Below the pieces are notes generated by a model, which saw nothing but the letters and a program-made list of their open reading frames with translations, was not told the DNA's origin and ran no database searches. Position numbers and translations under genes: made by a program. Shown piece by piece: positions 34,101 through 43,025 of a stretch of DNA of 64,000 bases. The DNA is taken from contig OX637354.1 of the NCBI GenBank assembly GCA_951799405.1, positions 2,046,001-2,110,000 of the forward strand, read 5' to 3'. Within the stretch, counting starts at the first letter, position 1, and each line of letters begins with the position of its first letter. The stretch is from Agapetus fuscipes. Taxonomy: Eukaryota; Arthropoda; Insecta; Trichoptera; Glossosomatidae.

Positions 34101-36793
34101 GGTAATTAATTTACCTGAATAGAAGGTGTTGATTTTGGCAAGTTCATTTTCACAGTAGTGGAAAAATGATTCATCAAAAGCAGCAAAATACTGCTCGGCT
34201 GGCCGGGTGTCAGACTGCTCGACTGCTGGTGCCTGCTCCACCCCTGTGTACAGCATCACCTTCATTTCCTGGAGACAAACAGTGTCGTTGTTGCATATAA
34301 TATAACTGTTCTAGAAGCAGAAAGGAGGAAATACTGCTAGGCTGGCCGGGTGTCAGACTGCTCTACTGCTGGTGCCTGCTCCACCCCTGTGTACAGCATC
34401 ACCTTCATTTCCTGGAGACAAACAGTGACGTCCTTCTATATATGACTCTTATAGAACTAGAAGGGAGGAAAATACTGCTCGGCTGGCCGGGTGTCAGACT
34501 GCTCTACTGCTGGTGCCTGCTCCACCCCTGTGTACAGCATCACCTTCATTTCCTGGAGACAAACAGTGACGTCCTTCTATATAATATGACTGTTCTAGAA
34601 GCAGAAAGGAGGAAATACTGCTAGGCTGGCCGGGTGTCAGACTGCTCTAATGCTGGTGCCTGCTCCACCCCTGTGTACAGCATCACCTTCATTTCCTGGA
34701 GACAAACAGTGACGTCCTTCTATAAATGACTCTTATAGAACTAGAAGGGAGGAAAATACTGCTCGGCTGGCCGGGTGTCAGACTGCTCTACTGCTGGTGC
34801 CTGCTCCACCCCTGTGTACAGCATCACCTTCATTTCCTGGAGACAAACAGTGACGTCCTTCTATATATGACACTTATAGAACTAGAAGGGAGGAAAATAC
34901 TGCTCGGCTGGCCGGGTGTCAGACTGCTCTAATGCTGGTGCCTGCTCCACCCCTGTGTACAGCACCACCTTCATTTCCTGGAGACAAACAGTGACGTCCT
35001 TCTATATATGACACTTAAAGAACTAGAAGGGAGGAAAATACTGCTCGGCTGGCCGGGTGTCAGACTGCTCTAATGCTGGTGCCTGCTCCACCCCTGTGTA
35101 CAGCACCACCTTCATTTCCTGGAGACAAACAGTGACGTCCTTCTATATATGACACTTATAGAACTAGAAGGGAGGAAAATACTGCTCGGCTGGCCGGGTG
35201 TCAGACTGCTCTAATGCTGGTGCCTGCTCCACCCCTGTGTACAGCATCACCTTCATTTCCTGGAGACAAACAGTGACGTCCTTCTATATATGACACTTAT
35301 AGAACTAGAAGGGAGGAAAATACTGCTCGGCTGGCCGGGTGTCAGACTGCTCTAATGCTGGTGCCTGCTCCACCCCTGTGTACAGCATCACCTTTATTTC
35401 CTGGAGACAAACAGTGACGTCCTTCTATAAATGACTCTTATAGAACTAGAAGGGAGGAAAATACTGCTCGGCTGGCCGGGTGTCAGACTGCTCTAATGCT
35501 GGTGCCTGCTCCACCCCTGTGTACAGCATCACCTTCATTTCCTGGAGACAAACAGTGACGTCCTTCAATATAATATTATGACTGTTCTAGAAGCAGAAAG
35601 GAGGAAATACTGCTAGGCTGGCCGGGTGTCAGACTGCTCTAATGCTGGTGCCTGCTCCACCCCTGTGTACAGCATCACCTTCATTTCCTGGAGACAAACA
35701 GTGACGTCCTTCTATATATGACTCTTATAGAACTAGAAGGGAGGAAAATACTGCTCGGCTGGCCGGGTGTCAGACTGCTCTAATGCTGGTGCCTGCTCCA
35801 CCCCTGTGTACAGCATCACCTTCATTTCTTGGAGACAAACAGTGACATCCTTTTATATCAGTGCTTCCCAAACTTTTTTCACCTTGACTGATAGGTTGGT
35901 ATGCGGCTGACCACCCATACTGTAAAAAATGGTTCACTTTGCCAATGTCACCCCTGCTTCAGGGAAGGTCGGCAAGAGTTGCAGGGCTTAATATGTTCAT
36001 TTGAGAGTTGGGTTTTTTATATTGTAGGTCCACATGCGTGTGTAAGCGCGAAATTATCCATGTCTGCTTGTGGGAATGCATTTAATATGAATCTCTTTGC
36101 AGCTTAGATTTAGATTAGATTTAGACCCCTTTATGCATTCCAGTCTTTAGCCCAGCGGTAACGCTTTGGACTCGTAGATGGAAGGTTGTGGGTTTGAAAA
36201 TATACCATTTAAGTATATTTTGAAATTTGCTCTTCGCTGGGTTGAAAAATTCATAAACCTATACCAATAACCGGTCACCAAAAGTCGATCCAGCCTTACA
36301 GCAACTGAGTCTTGCTTGAGAATTGGTGCTTTCTATAGCAACGACCAAGGTAGCAGAGGGCTTTTGAGGTGTGATTCACCCAAAAACAGCGCTCACCAAA
36401 TAAATCATTCTACTTAATATTATTGTTATTATTATGGGTCTAATTGATTGAGATGGATGGGAATCTGTAAATAATGCCAGATTGTAGTACCCTCAATTAA
36501 AAGTTAATGGATGCATAGCTAGAAGGAGACTGGTGGGAGGTCCAGGCTGATACCACACAGCTTCCAAGGTTGCACTTCGCGAGACGGCTGTAAGGGACAG
36601 GAGAAGATGGAGACGTAGCATTGGGGACGCCAAGGCTCGATGGTGCTACCATTGGAAAGAGAGGAACAATTGTGACAAACAGCATTTATAATTTTAATAA
36701 AAGTAAAAATATGTTTCAACTTACTTCGTAGTTGATGTACTGTTTCCTCCATTCTGGGGTGATGTGAGCTGCAAGGTGTTCGGCAAACTTCAT
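13157..36793 (-). CDS. XPR1: XPR1-type phosphate exporter (SPX and EXS domains), complete, 10 coding exons
   Basis: Spliced CDS, 5' to 3': 36793-36725, 34268-34115, 33298-33051, 31870-31609, 30411-30053, 28321-28168, 26377-26210, 25663-25515, 14075-13942, 13301-13157 (TGA at 13159-13157). All junctions are GT-AG and keep frame, giving 613 codons plus stop. Residues 1 to about 160 form an SPX domain: it opens [15 protein letters not shown] and ends with the lysine-rich KILKKHDK (150-157), the family's inositol-pyrophosphate-sensing surface. Exons 4-5 hold the first membrane segments. Exons 6-10 form the EXS domain, with [13 protein letters not shown] (434-441) and a final block ending VRDISVAP. 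The family exports inorganic phosphate across membranes. The variable SPX linker is glycine/arginine-rich, and the tail ends only about 17 residues after the EXS block, shorter than the vertebrate tail. Intron 8 (14076-25514) encloses an antisense OBP gene. Exon 2 is preceded by a partial-exon array. The start is the family's conserved N-terminus. Confidence 0.93.
14101..14324. mobile_element. Foldback MITE (GTACGAGTTGC ends), copy 1
   Basis: Arms of about 75 bp begin GTACGAGTTGCAAAACTTGA and read back at the other end. It begins 25 bp outside XPR1 exon 9. Confidence 0.78.
14478..14670. mobile_element. AGTGCTTG-ended MITE with perfect 18-bp ends
   Basis: Ends at 14478-14495 and 14653-14670 are exact complements. 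XPR1 intron 8. Confidence 0.75.
14672..14770 (+). mobile_element. Family B SINE head
   Basis: tRNA-like boxes (AATGGTAATGCTTCGG, GCGTTCGAATCCC). It starts immediately at the end of a TIR element. Confidence 0.65.
15171..15440 (+). mobile_element. LINE reverse transcriptase C-terminal fragment
   Basis: 89-codon frame with [14 protein letters not shown] and the basic [17 protein letters not shown] typical of LINE ends. It is fused on the left to family B SINE sequence. Confidence 0.65.
15793..15976 (+). mobile_element. ATTAG-tailed element, 5'-truncated
   Basis: Begins at the CACCCCTG block and ends AACTTAGATTAGAT. Confidence 0.7.
16092..16752. mobile_element. SINE cluster: A 3' half, B element, B/A composite
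   Basis: Family A 3' part at 16092-16240 (-). A family B head with tRNA-like boxes at 16262-16325 (+) runs into a family A head at 16495 and body to 16752 (+). Here the whole B element, not only its 3' part, precedes A. Confidence 0.72.
16762..16872 (-). mobile_element. Family A SINE head
   Basis: tRNA-like head and ATTTCCTGTTTCGGTGTT block only. Confidence 0.65.
17148..17154 (+). promoter_or_regulatory. Candidate TATA box of the OBP gene
   Basis: CTATATA lies 54 nt before the OBP ATG, which would leave a short leader with transcription starting near 17180. The match is by position and motif only. Confidence 0.4.
17208..24726 (+). CDS. Classic six-cysteine odorant-binding protein, complete, 6 exons
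   Basis: Exons: 17208-17267, 17398-17473, 18631-18722, 19160-19262, 20087-20151, 24709-24726, all with GT-AG introns and kept frame; 137 aa. Residues 1-20 look like a signal peptide ([12 protein letters not shown], then a short polar end). Cysteines 37, 65, 69, 107, 116 and 125 give C-X27-C-X3-C-X37-C-X8-C-X8-C, the classic insect OBP pattern (X3 and the last X8 are nearly invariant). The protein ends DPDNYFLP, an OBP-like C-terminus. OBPs are secreted helical carriers of odorants or other hydrophobic ligands; the ligand here is unknown. An extra cysteine (119) lies between C5 and C6. The gene is antisense inside XPR1 intron 8, and its own intron 5 carries a nearly intact RTE LINE. Exon 6 codes only the last five residues. 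Confidence 0.9.
17498..17735. mobile_element. AGTGCTTG-ended MITE in OBP intron 2
   Basis: Begins 24 nt after the OBP exon 2 donor. Confidence 0.72.
17775..17935 (-). mobile_element. RTE LINE 3' end scrap
   Basis: Minus strand codes [15 protein letters not shown] and ends GIGHPL before an ACAG-rich tail; OBP intron 2. Confidence 0.65.
17936..18118 (+). mobile_element. ATTAG-tailed element in OBP intron 2
   Basis: Diverged copy; the 3' tail is lost. Confidence 0.6.
19763..19996 (-). mobile_element. CR1-like LINE 3' scrap
   Basis: Codes [13 protein letters not shown] and [21 protein letters not shown] intron 4. Confidence 0.65.
20223..20333 (+). mobile_element. Family A SINE, 3' fragment
   Basis: Ends CGACCCCTTCGG, directly against the RTE 5' region. 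Confidence 0.65.
20334..23822 (+). mobile_element. RTE-type non-LTR retrotransposon, nearly full length
   Basis: One long ORF codes endonuclease plus reverse transcriptase. Only 17 nt separate its stop from four ACAAG units at 23803-23822. A very short 3' UTR ending in a short tandem repeat is typical of the RTE clade. The 5' boundary is uncertain: a GC-rich leader starts after a SINE fragment near 20334. The element fills much of OBP intron 5, in the same orientation as OBP. Related 3' ends lie at 12316, 17775, 42150, 48882, 55735 and 63165. Confidence 0.85.
20909..23785 (+). CDS. RTE-like endonuclease/reverse transcriptase ORF (958 aa from first Met)
   Basis: The open frame begins at 20816 without a Met; the apurinic-endonuclease opening motif TWNVR is at 20855-20869, upstream of the first ATG. 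Endonuclease motifs follow: LGDMNGW (conserved Asp/Asn) and STDHYLL (catalytic His). Reverse transcriptase motifs in order: [42 protein letters not shown] and YADD (residues 686-689), then KTKVLVF. The C-terminus has GRGRPRKQW and ends CGGTGHP. No stop interrupts the domains. A second frame (20619-20933), basic and Arg-rich, overlaps the 5' end, so one frameshift near 20840 may separate the true N-terminus. The element is possibly still active or recently so. Confidence 0.85.
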   Translation: MEKRRIQVMCVTEIKMIGDGEKVLKNEEYFIWSGIKDGYKRQGVGVILSERAKMCVSNYERICPRILLVRMRLGRVKILMVACYAPVESDSREERDEFWESVNNVLRMKDENERIILLGDMNGWIGMKRDDCGMVVGPSGRGRMNNNGRKLVNTCIEHRLFATNTWFKHQDLHLYTWQNRAGHRTIIDYICVDERMRGYVRDARVYRGAELSTDHYLLCARIMVGDCKKGKKKILLRMKRIKVENLNDDNVQDEYQSEIAKRLNMDELQKMKDEGCVEKVWQMMKKELTESARMTCGETNVGKKKGDAWWNDGVKEAVEQKKEAYMRWLKDKGNLNLEMMYKRAKMNTKKLVYESKMELEKKNNEKAQQDFHTNKKMFWSWVRNNNESVGATTPGIKNAQGVLLWDEDDVCNRWKEYFEEILGQGERNLYECDPTNESNEDILKEEIKASIKELKNGKAASMDGLNAEMLKAGGEYVVEWMFELCKMCMKDRVVPMDWRKAVIVPIYKGKGDKKDCRNFRPISLLSIPGKVLCKIVIKKVRMATDHRVSDIQSGFMPGRGCVDQIFTLRQIVEKHLAVGRVVYAAFVDLERAFDSVDRCMLWNVLRKYGVNDNLLNVIRAIYENSSACVRVDGRYSDWFDVYKGVRQGCVMSPWLFNIIMDSCIKEAGISESGVKVGETRVGVLLYADDAIVLADSAEELQTMLTKLNDAFCKNSLKVNANKTKVLVFDRNEVCEELTINLNGIKVEVVNEFDYLGSKFEANGKMTKELEKRASKGRCVIGAFGRIAKNKRIPKKMKMAVHNCILLPTLMYGSESWTLNEREVNKVCTVEMAHLRSMTGKTLKDRVRNEWVLNECGVKESVKVKVQRSVMRWFGHIERMNEDRLTKRVYKGNVTGKRGRGRPRKQWIDQINEIANEWNLQSGNKRRACMKRVMKLDEMKEVCKDRVKWRHLCGGTGHP
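23823..24118 (-). mobile_element. LINE reverse transcriptase fragment
   Basis: Homologous to 52441-52900 ([10 protein letters not shown]...) with frameshifts. It abuts the RTE tail. Confidence 0.6.
24202..24476 (-). mobile_element. M1 MITE, copy 4
   Basis: TAG on both flanks. It lies in OBP intron 5, between the LINE scraps and OBP exon 6. Confidence 0.85.
24862..24867 (+). terminator. Candidate polyadenylation signal of OBP
   Basis: AATAAA, 136 nt after the OBP stop codon, in AT-rich sequence and before the next repeat element. Confidence 0.5.
24936..25075 (-). mobile_element. ATTAG-tailed element, 3' half
   Basis: Lies just after the OBP polyadenylation signal, within XPR1 intron 8. Confidence 0.62.
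25263..25460 (+). mobile_element. LINE C-terminal fragment
   Basis: Codes [14 protein letters not shown] and [12 protein letters not shown]. It ends 55 bp before XPR1 exon 8. Confidence 0.55.
26462..26676. mobile_element. AGTGCTTG-ended MITE, diverged ends
   Basis: XPR1 intron 6, 85 bp from exon 7. Confidence 0.65.
27150..27595. repeat. 138-bp tandem repeat, about 3.2 units
   Basis: Units start at 27153, 27291 and 27429. Each is built from shorter CATCACATGACA-like words. A run of the complementary word (GTCATGTGT) follows at 27715-27800. XPR1 intron 6. Confidence 0.85.
27826..28088 (-). mobile_element. ATTAG-tailed element in XPR1 intron 6
   Basis: Nearly full length. It ends 80 bp from XPR1 exon 6. 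Confidence 0.75.
28358..29277. mobile_element. Non-autonomous hAT element with exact 8-bp target duplication
   Basis: It begins CAGGGTTGGGTA and ends with the reverse complement. CATATTAC flanks both sides (28350-28357 and 29278-29285), the 8-bp duplication of hAT transposons. It is 920 bp with no transposase ORF; the ends are rich in ACGTCGAAAA-type repeats. It sits in XPR1 intron 5, ending only 36 nt before the exon 6 boundary. Confidence 0.88.
28698..28821. mobile_element. Second hAT-type MITE nested in the 920-bp hAT element
   Basis: 124 bp, begins TAGGGATGGGC and ends GCCCATCCCTA. It is flanked by ACCTACAC on both sides (28690-28697, 28822-28829). The interior is rich in ATATCGAT-like repeats. 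Confidence 0.85.
29290..29870 (+). mobile_element. LINE fragments, one inserted in another
   Basis: [20 protein letters not shown] (29299-29370) is interrupted and resumes after 29825 (GAGGGCGAGGACATG). The insert is a CR1-like end ([32 protein letters not shown]) plus the perfect hairpin. ACAC borders both joins. Confidence 0.6.
29680..29776. repeat. Perfect 41-bp inverted repeat
   Basis: Arms 29680-29720 and 29736-29776 with a 15-nt spacer. Lies inside a LINE scrap region of XPR1 intron 5. Confidence 0.85.
30474..30720. mobile_element. MITE with TTTTACCTTTAAGG ends
   Basis: Relatives at 3378-3912 (interrupted by M1 copy 3) and 41566-41750. XPR1 intron 4. Confidence 0.65.
31019..31513. mobile_element. 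495-bp TIR MITE with TAA target duplication
   Basis: Perfect 19-bp terminal repeats (TGGGGCATCCACACGCTTG and its complement), with TAA on both flanks. It contains a perfect loop-free 54-bp palindrome at 31067-31120. It lies in XPR1 intron 4, 95 bp from exon 4. Confidence 0.75.
32027..32410 (+). mobile_element. Two adjoining ATTAG-tailed elements
   Basis: A 5' half (32027-32145) and a 3' half with ATTAG tail (32244-32410), separated by unrelated sequence; XPR1 intron 3. Confidence 0.68.
33352..33612. mobile_element. Inverted-repeat MITE (GCTATTCTTAGACATTTT ends), copy 1
   Basis: Outer arms match head to tail, with CAAACTAATG near both. It begins about 54 bp upstream of XPR1 exon 3. Confidence 0.7.
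34271..35835 (-). repeat. Tandem array of 11 partial copies of XPR1 exon 2 with its 3' splice site
   Basis: Each unit holds intron tail, acceptor and about the first 85 nt of exon 2, with no donor. The real exon starts at 34268; copies start at 34411, 34552, 34695, 34836, 34977, 35118, 35259, 35400, 35541, 35687 and 35828. Spacing is 141 bp in most, 143 or 146 in three. Acceptor CTGTTTGTCTCCAG is the same in the real exon and copies, except that the farthest copy reads CCAAG. Two unit types alternate irregularly; both reach an in-frame TAG, either right after the exon homology or within it. The array lies upstream of the real exon in transcription order. Confidence 0.93.
35876..36125 (+). mobile_element. 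ATTAG-tailed short retroelement, full-length reference copy
   Basis: This family of about 250 bp begins near CTTGACTGATAGGTTGGTAT, has conserved blocks CACCCCTGTTTCAGGGAAGG and CATGTCTGCTTGTGGGAATG, and ends GCAACTTAGATT followed by ATTAG or TTTAGA repeats. Different 5' truncations and a shared 3' repeat tail mark it as a retroelement, either a SINE or the 3' end of an unseen LINE. I see no tRNA-like promoter. This copy adjoins the distal end of the XPR1 exon array. Confidence 0.8.
36140..36432 (+). mobile_element. tRNA-derived SINE, family B
   Basis: Head like AGTCTAGTGGTAACGCTTCG, then GATGGAAGGTTGTGGGTTTG; body GCTCTTCGCTGGGTTG and CTTGCTTGAGAATTGG; end CAGCGCTCACCAAATAAATC followed by an (ATT)n tail. 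XPR1 intron 1. Confidence 0.78.
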
Positions 36794-37323
36794 TTTCAAT
36801 CAATTTTAATATTACATTTATTCATAAAAGCGTATTTCTTGCTTGATTTTGGGTGAGAATTGTATATTTTGTATTAGTAAACAAACAGGTGTCAGGGCGA
36901 GGGTGGAAAAGGGTGGAAATGTAGGGAAAACGGAAACGGATATGAATCAACAGATTACTACGAGGCTGTTTTCCCTCTAAAGGTAAAATTAATTGGTGGA
37001 TGCAAAAGAAAGTTAACAGTAAAATCATATAATTATATTTGATGTTTACAACTAATATTTAATTGTTCAATATTTTTAAAAAGTACTTAAATATTTGACA
37101 GGTAGGTATAAAAATATTTTTTCCCCAGATGTTGTACAAACGTCAAATGTCTTGTAGCCATTTTGCGGTTGGCTGTCAAAGCTGTCAGCAGTCCGACAAA
37201 ATTTTATTTCGGGCCGCTATTTAAATTGTTAAAAAAACGTCTAAAACGCATTAATTGGTGTTAATTATCATTTATATTGATAGTTTTTATATTTAAGTAG
37301 AAGTTTAAATAAATTATGTGGCC
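36794..37323. promoter_or_regulatory. Divergent intergenic promoter region of XPR1 and ANKRD13
   Basis: 530 bp separate the two start codons, which point away from each other. The stretch contains none of the repeat families seen elsewhere, unusual in this window. Near ANKRD13 are a TATTTAAA-like motif at about 37218 and AGCCATTTTG at about 37157, which resembles a YY1-type site on the other strand. No clear TATA box precedes XPR1. Shared bidirectional control is inferred from spacing. Confidence 0.6.
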
Positions 37324-37336
37324 ATGGCGACCGTAG
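37316..37336 (+). other. Short upstream ORF overlapping the ANKRD13 start
   Basis: An ATG 8 nt before the ANKRD13 ATG opens a six-codon frame that ends at TAG 37334-37336, across and out of frame with the main start. The upstream ATG has a weak context (ATTATGT); the main one is strong (GCCATGG). Leaky scanning would reach the main start. Confidence 0.5.
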
Positions 37337-40300
37337 AATTCATACAGAGGGAATATCCTCTGCACTGGTTGGTCTGGAACAACTCTTACCAAGAACTACA
37401 CCAAGAAATCGAGAAGAATGTGGTAAGAATACCATTTTATCATAAATTTAACAATTAGTTGTATTTCTTAATGTATTATCTACATGCTATAGCTATTTTT
37501 ATTCATAATTTTATCGGTTTTTCTTGTTAATTAACTAATTGAAAAAATCATGTTTTTCTTTGTCGATTGACACGATCTTGTAATAATTGTTCGTCATTTG
37601 AATTTTGCGTCCTGCAAGTTTTTCAGAAAACTCTATTTTTCTCTCATACCATGAATATCCAACTTAGGAAACATGAAAAAAATATTTTTAGGTTAAAATT
37701 TGTATTTTTTTTTTCAAAATCACATTAAACTTACTGAAATCATTACTTTTACGTTTTATTGAATAGCTAATGGATATAATAATTCGTTAAATACATGTAG
37801 GTATGTAATTTTATACCTACCTGCATAAATTAAAATTCAGCATAGCTGATTTTCTACTCTGATAACTCTGATCTCATTTCATTTTTGCACATTATTTTTA
37901 TTCATGTTTTTTTTCAATAAAATCAGCACTTTTAAGATGAATCTTTTTTGTTTTATTACAAATTGATGTATTGAATATTTATTATGTGTGGATAAAATAA
38001 ATTTATTGTCATTAAGGTACCTAAATATTTATTTAGAGATGACTGGTTAGATATCAATGTTTTTTTAAGCTACTCATTTTAATTGTCTATTGTTCTAAAT
38101 TTGAATATTTAAATGTTGATATAGAATGTAATGGCCGCTCTTCGCATATACATGTATGGCAACTTTTCTCATGGGGCTGGTAGAATTTTGGTGAAGACTG
38201 TCCTCGAGTGCTAAAAAAAGATAAATTAGCAAAGAATTTTGTAAAATTAAATAAGTTTGTGCAATGTTTATTACTAAGAAACATAAACCCTGCAACTTTT
38301 GCCAACCTTCCCTGAAACCTGGTGACAAAGGTGACTAGTCTGTTGTCTAGTGGTTAACGCTTCGGACTCTTGATTGAAAGGTAGTGGGCTCGAATCCCGG
38401 CAGAGAACAAAAAATATGTCATATTTCGAGTTGACTCTTTGCTTGGTTGAAAAATTAATCTGCCTTTATGAAAGTCCGGTCACCATAGGTCCGTCCAGCC
38501 GTACAGCAACTGGGTCTTACTTGAGCATTGGCGCTTACTACAGTGACTACCAGGCTTGCAGAGGGCTCTTGAGGTGTGATTCACACAAAAACCAGATAAA
38601 CCAGCCTAATATCTAATCTAAATCTAAGTTGCAAAGATATGTATCATTTGAGATTCATATTAAATGCATTCCCACAAGCAGACATGCATAATTTCGCGCT
38701 CACACATGCCGCATGTGGACCTACAGTATAAAAAACCCAATCTCAAATGAACATAAGCCCTGCAACTCTTGCCGACCTTCCCTGAAACAGGGGTGACATT
38801 GGCAAAGTGAACCATTTTTTACAGTATGGGTGGTCAGCCTCATACCAACCTATAAGTCAACTTTAATGTAAGTTGCAAAAATATGTTAACATTTAAGGAT
38901 CATATATTATATGTATGCCCACAGACAGGCACATGTAGGTTCGCGCCTACACATTCTGCATGTGTCTATCTTATTCATATCTGCTTGCATATCTACCAAT
39001 TATACATATCTGCTTGTGGGAATGCATTTAGTATAAATCTTAAATGATATATATCTTTGCAGCTTAGATTAGATTAGATTAGATTAGATCTATAATAATA
39101 ATCTATAAGCTAAGTTGCAAAGATATTAAAATATCATATAATATATTAACTCACATATAAATACATGCCCACAAACACGTATAGTTTGCGCTTACAAATG
39201 CTGAATGTGTACTTACAAATAAAATCCAAACCTCAAATGAACATAAAATCTACAACTTTTGCCGACCTTCCCTGACACACCCGGGTGACTTTGGCAAAGT
39301 GAACCATCTGTTTACAGTATGGGTGGTCAGCCATAAACCAATCTATAAGTCAAATAATTCCATAGAAAATATGCAATCAAATAATAATACATTTGACAGG
39401 AGACAGGTTAACATAAGCATATGATCAATATTTGATCCAGTTTCTGCTAGGGCAGTCTGTGGAGTGCGGGGCTTCTGATGTAACCCAATACCTGCGTCAT
39501 TATCACCCACGCTCACTGATTTGTGGTGGCCGTACGCACACACAATATTACACCACACCGACAGCATGTCAAAGTCATTGGTATTAACCTTTACGCTGCT
39601 TACTCATTTAATATTATTATTTTATTTATTTAATCTTGCTCTTTCATGTTCCGAATGTTATTTATTATTTGTATTTCTTGACTGATAGGTTGGTATGACG
39701 TTGACCACCCATACTGTAAAAATCGTTTACTTTGCTAATGTCACCCCTGTTTCAGGGAAGGTCGGCAAAAGTTGAAGGGTTTATGTTCATTTGAGGTTTG
39801 GATTAAATTTGTAAGTACAGCATTTTAAGTGCAAACTTCCGCGTGTCTATTTGTGGGCATGCATTTGATATGAGTTTTGATTGTTAAGATATCTTTGCAA
39901 CTTAAATTATAGACTATAGTGGACCGACCTCACACCAATCACTTCAGTTGAAGTGGGGGTTTTCCAGCTCCCGAGGGGGCTGATACTCATTCTTGTGAAG
40001 GCTGCGTAAGGCTGGTTTTAGTGTCGCGCTGACCGTTCAAAATATATGAACTTGTAGGAAGCGTTTTAGACGCGTAGCTGTCAGCGCGCAACGCTTCCTA
40101 CAAGTTCATATATTTTGGCTGTCAGCGCTGACGGTCAGCGCGACACTAAAATCAGCCTACAACGCAAAACGCAACTAAAAAAATGCAACTAAGAAAACGC
40201 AACTAAGCTACACATATAGTGTAACTTCTTGCCGCGTTATCCCCGAAGGGGTCGCATGTGGCGAGTTGAACCTATTTATTTTAACAGGTAAGGGGGCCGG

Positions 40301-42964
40301 CCTACCGCCAACCCCTTCAGTTGAAGTGGAGGTTTCCCAGCTTTCGAGAGTGCTGGTACTCATTTCTTGTGAAGGCTGAGTAAACCTTGCCGGTATTTTA
40401 TTTTGGGGTTTGAAATAAACACCGAAACGGGAAATCATTTCTGACACCCTCGGTGGGATTCGAACCCGAGCTTTCGGCATGGAATGCAAGCACTCTACCA
40501 ACTGAACTATCGACCGGACAATGAAATCATTAAACCATCAACTTATTGAAAGAAAAAAAACATTTCAGAGATACAATTCCCTTTCGTTTTGCATTTGTTA
40601 GTTTCAGTATTTTAGTGATGTACCTGTAAGGTTTCCAAATACCCGCCGGGGCTATTTACTCGGTGACCCGAGTCTCCGCCTACATTTCCCCAAAATGCAA
40701 ACCTCCCTAATTGGATCTACTTTCATTTACATACAGAGCTGCCTTCAAGAATTCTGAATATGCCATCCAAGTATTAAATTATCTTACTGTGACGTCTAGA
40801 ATTTAAATTTAGGTCGCTAATGTCATGGAGGAAGTATTAAATGGAGGGGTCGTAGATGTGATTTAGTACCAATCAACATGATTCACCGTCTTCGACACCA
40901 TACACTGTTTATAATGCTGTCTCGCTCACGACATATGAAATGCTTTTCTCATTTACTATGTAAGCAACGTGTCTCTACTCCGTCTTCAATCTATTTACAA
41001 ATCACCAAGGAAACACATGAAATCACTATGGTAACGGATTTGTTAGTAGTGTTGTTGCAAGTATGAAGATATCTGATAATTTCTGAATTCAAAAATGTTC
41101 CCACCTCATTGTGTACGGGATGATTTCCACAAGTATCTATTACCGCGAGCGTAGAAGTTACATACTTGAAGAAGCAAGTACCTTTATATTTGAACATCAC
41201 TAGTTCTAGAAATGGGTGTCACTTTCACGAACAAAATATTTCGCCATCGAAAAATAAATTTTATCAACGTAATCATATAGAATAGTGATTAAAGTGAAAT
41301 ATTATTCCATGTTATTATTCCATGGAACACATTTATTCTCATTTGTTGGCACGTTTAGAAAATACCCAGTTTGGCATTTATATGTATTTTTTTTCCAATT
41401 AGGTAACACACCTGTTCACAGTTGGAAGGTTACCGATAGACTGAATTTGGATTTTTATGTGATGAGTGGGTTAGCGTATTTCTAATTCTTAAAGGATTGA
41501 TTTCTTAGCCCATCCAGTTCTATATATCCATGGCGAATGTTATGATTTTCAAAGGTTATTTCGATACTTACTTAAACGTAAAACTAAGTGACTTGTTAAG
41601 CTTACATGGGTTTCTCAAATAAATGCACCTTTTTCTTATTTTCTATGAGAGAAAACACTAGGGAGGTGTGAAAATACTGTAGTTTAGAAGTTTGTCATGA
41701 GTTTATCTTTATAATTAGTTCACTTGCTCTGAGAAGTTAAGGTGGCGGTTTAATAAATAAATAATAATAATATTAGGTTGATTTATTTGGTGAGCGCTGT
41801 TTTTGTGTGTATCATATCAAGAGCCCTCTGCAAGCTTGGTCGTCGCTGTAGAAAGCGCCAATTCTCAAGCAAGACCCAGTTGTTGTACCTAAGGTTGGAT
41901 GGACCTTTCAGTGACCGGTCTTTGGTAAAGGTTTATGAATTTTTCAACTCAGCGAAGAGCACATTCGAAATATAAATGGTATATTTTTGTGCTCCGCCGG
42001 GATCCGAATCCACAACCTTCCATTTACGAGTCCGAAGTGTTGCCACTGGACTACGGACCGGTCCAAGATTAATGGAATAAAGAAAGGAATTACCAGGGTG
42101 CCTGATTCTCTTTCCTATCCTATCATACCAAAAAATTCTTTATTTCCCTCCTTATTTCATCTATTATTTTTGTCTTGTCTTGTATCCTGCTGCCATTCAT
42201 CTAGGGATGGCCGGTACCTCCACACAAGTGCCTCCACTTGACTCTGTCCTTGCATACTTACCTCTATAATAATAATCTATAATCTAAGTTGAAAATATAT
42301 ATATACATTTCAGATTCATATTACATGCATTCCCACAAGCAGACACATATAAGTTCGCGATTGCACATACCACATGTGGACTTACAATCTCAAATGAACA
42401 TAAGCCCTGCAACTCTTGCCGACCTTCCCTGAATCAGATTTTGATTTTGAAATCATGGTTGAAGGTTTGTCGGTACAAACAATTAACCAGTAATTACTGA
42501 CCAGGGAACCCCTCTTGTCCGAGAAACCAGGAGCTGTCTCCGAATGAGGATGTACTAATTCATAGGATGGTAAACGTACAAGGATCAGGAAAGCCATAGA
42601 AAACAACTGTAATCTATAATCTAGGTTGCAAAGATAAATTGGCATTTATGGCTCACATTTAATGCATGCCCACAAGCGGGCACATGTAAGTTCGCGCTTA
42701 TACATGCTGCATGAAAACTGCACGGAAAGACTCTGTTACAATCTTTGTTCTCCTTTTAACTAAGGGCGATTTGCGGTTAAGTAGGTTGAAAGGGAAATAG
42801 TGTGGATTTTGGTGAAAATAGTTTTTAGTCTGTAGACATTACAAGTCAATAATCGGACCCATTTCATCGACCTTACAGATTATTCCATCAAGTTGACATA
42901 ATTGTTGCAATTATCAAATATACACTTTTTATTTACTTACTTCCTTAATCTTGGTTCACGGATA

Positions 42965-43025
<61 letters not shown>

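Noticed and set aside
34271..35835. CRISPR-like direct repeat array
   Set aside because: Units are 141 bp of nearly identical exon-derived sequence with no distinct spacers, in a eukaryotic genome.
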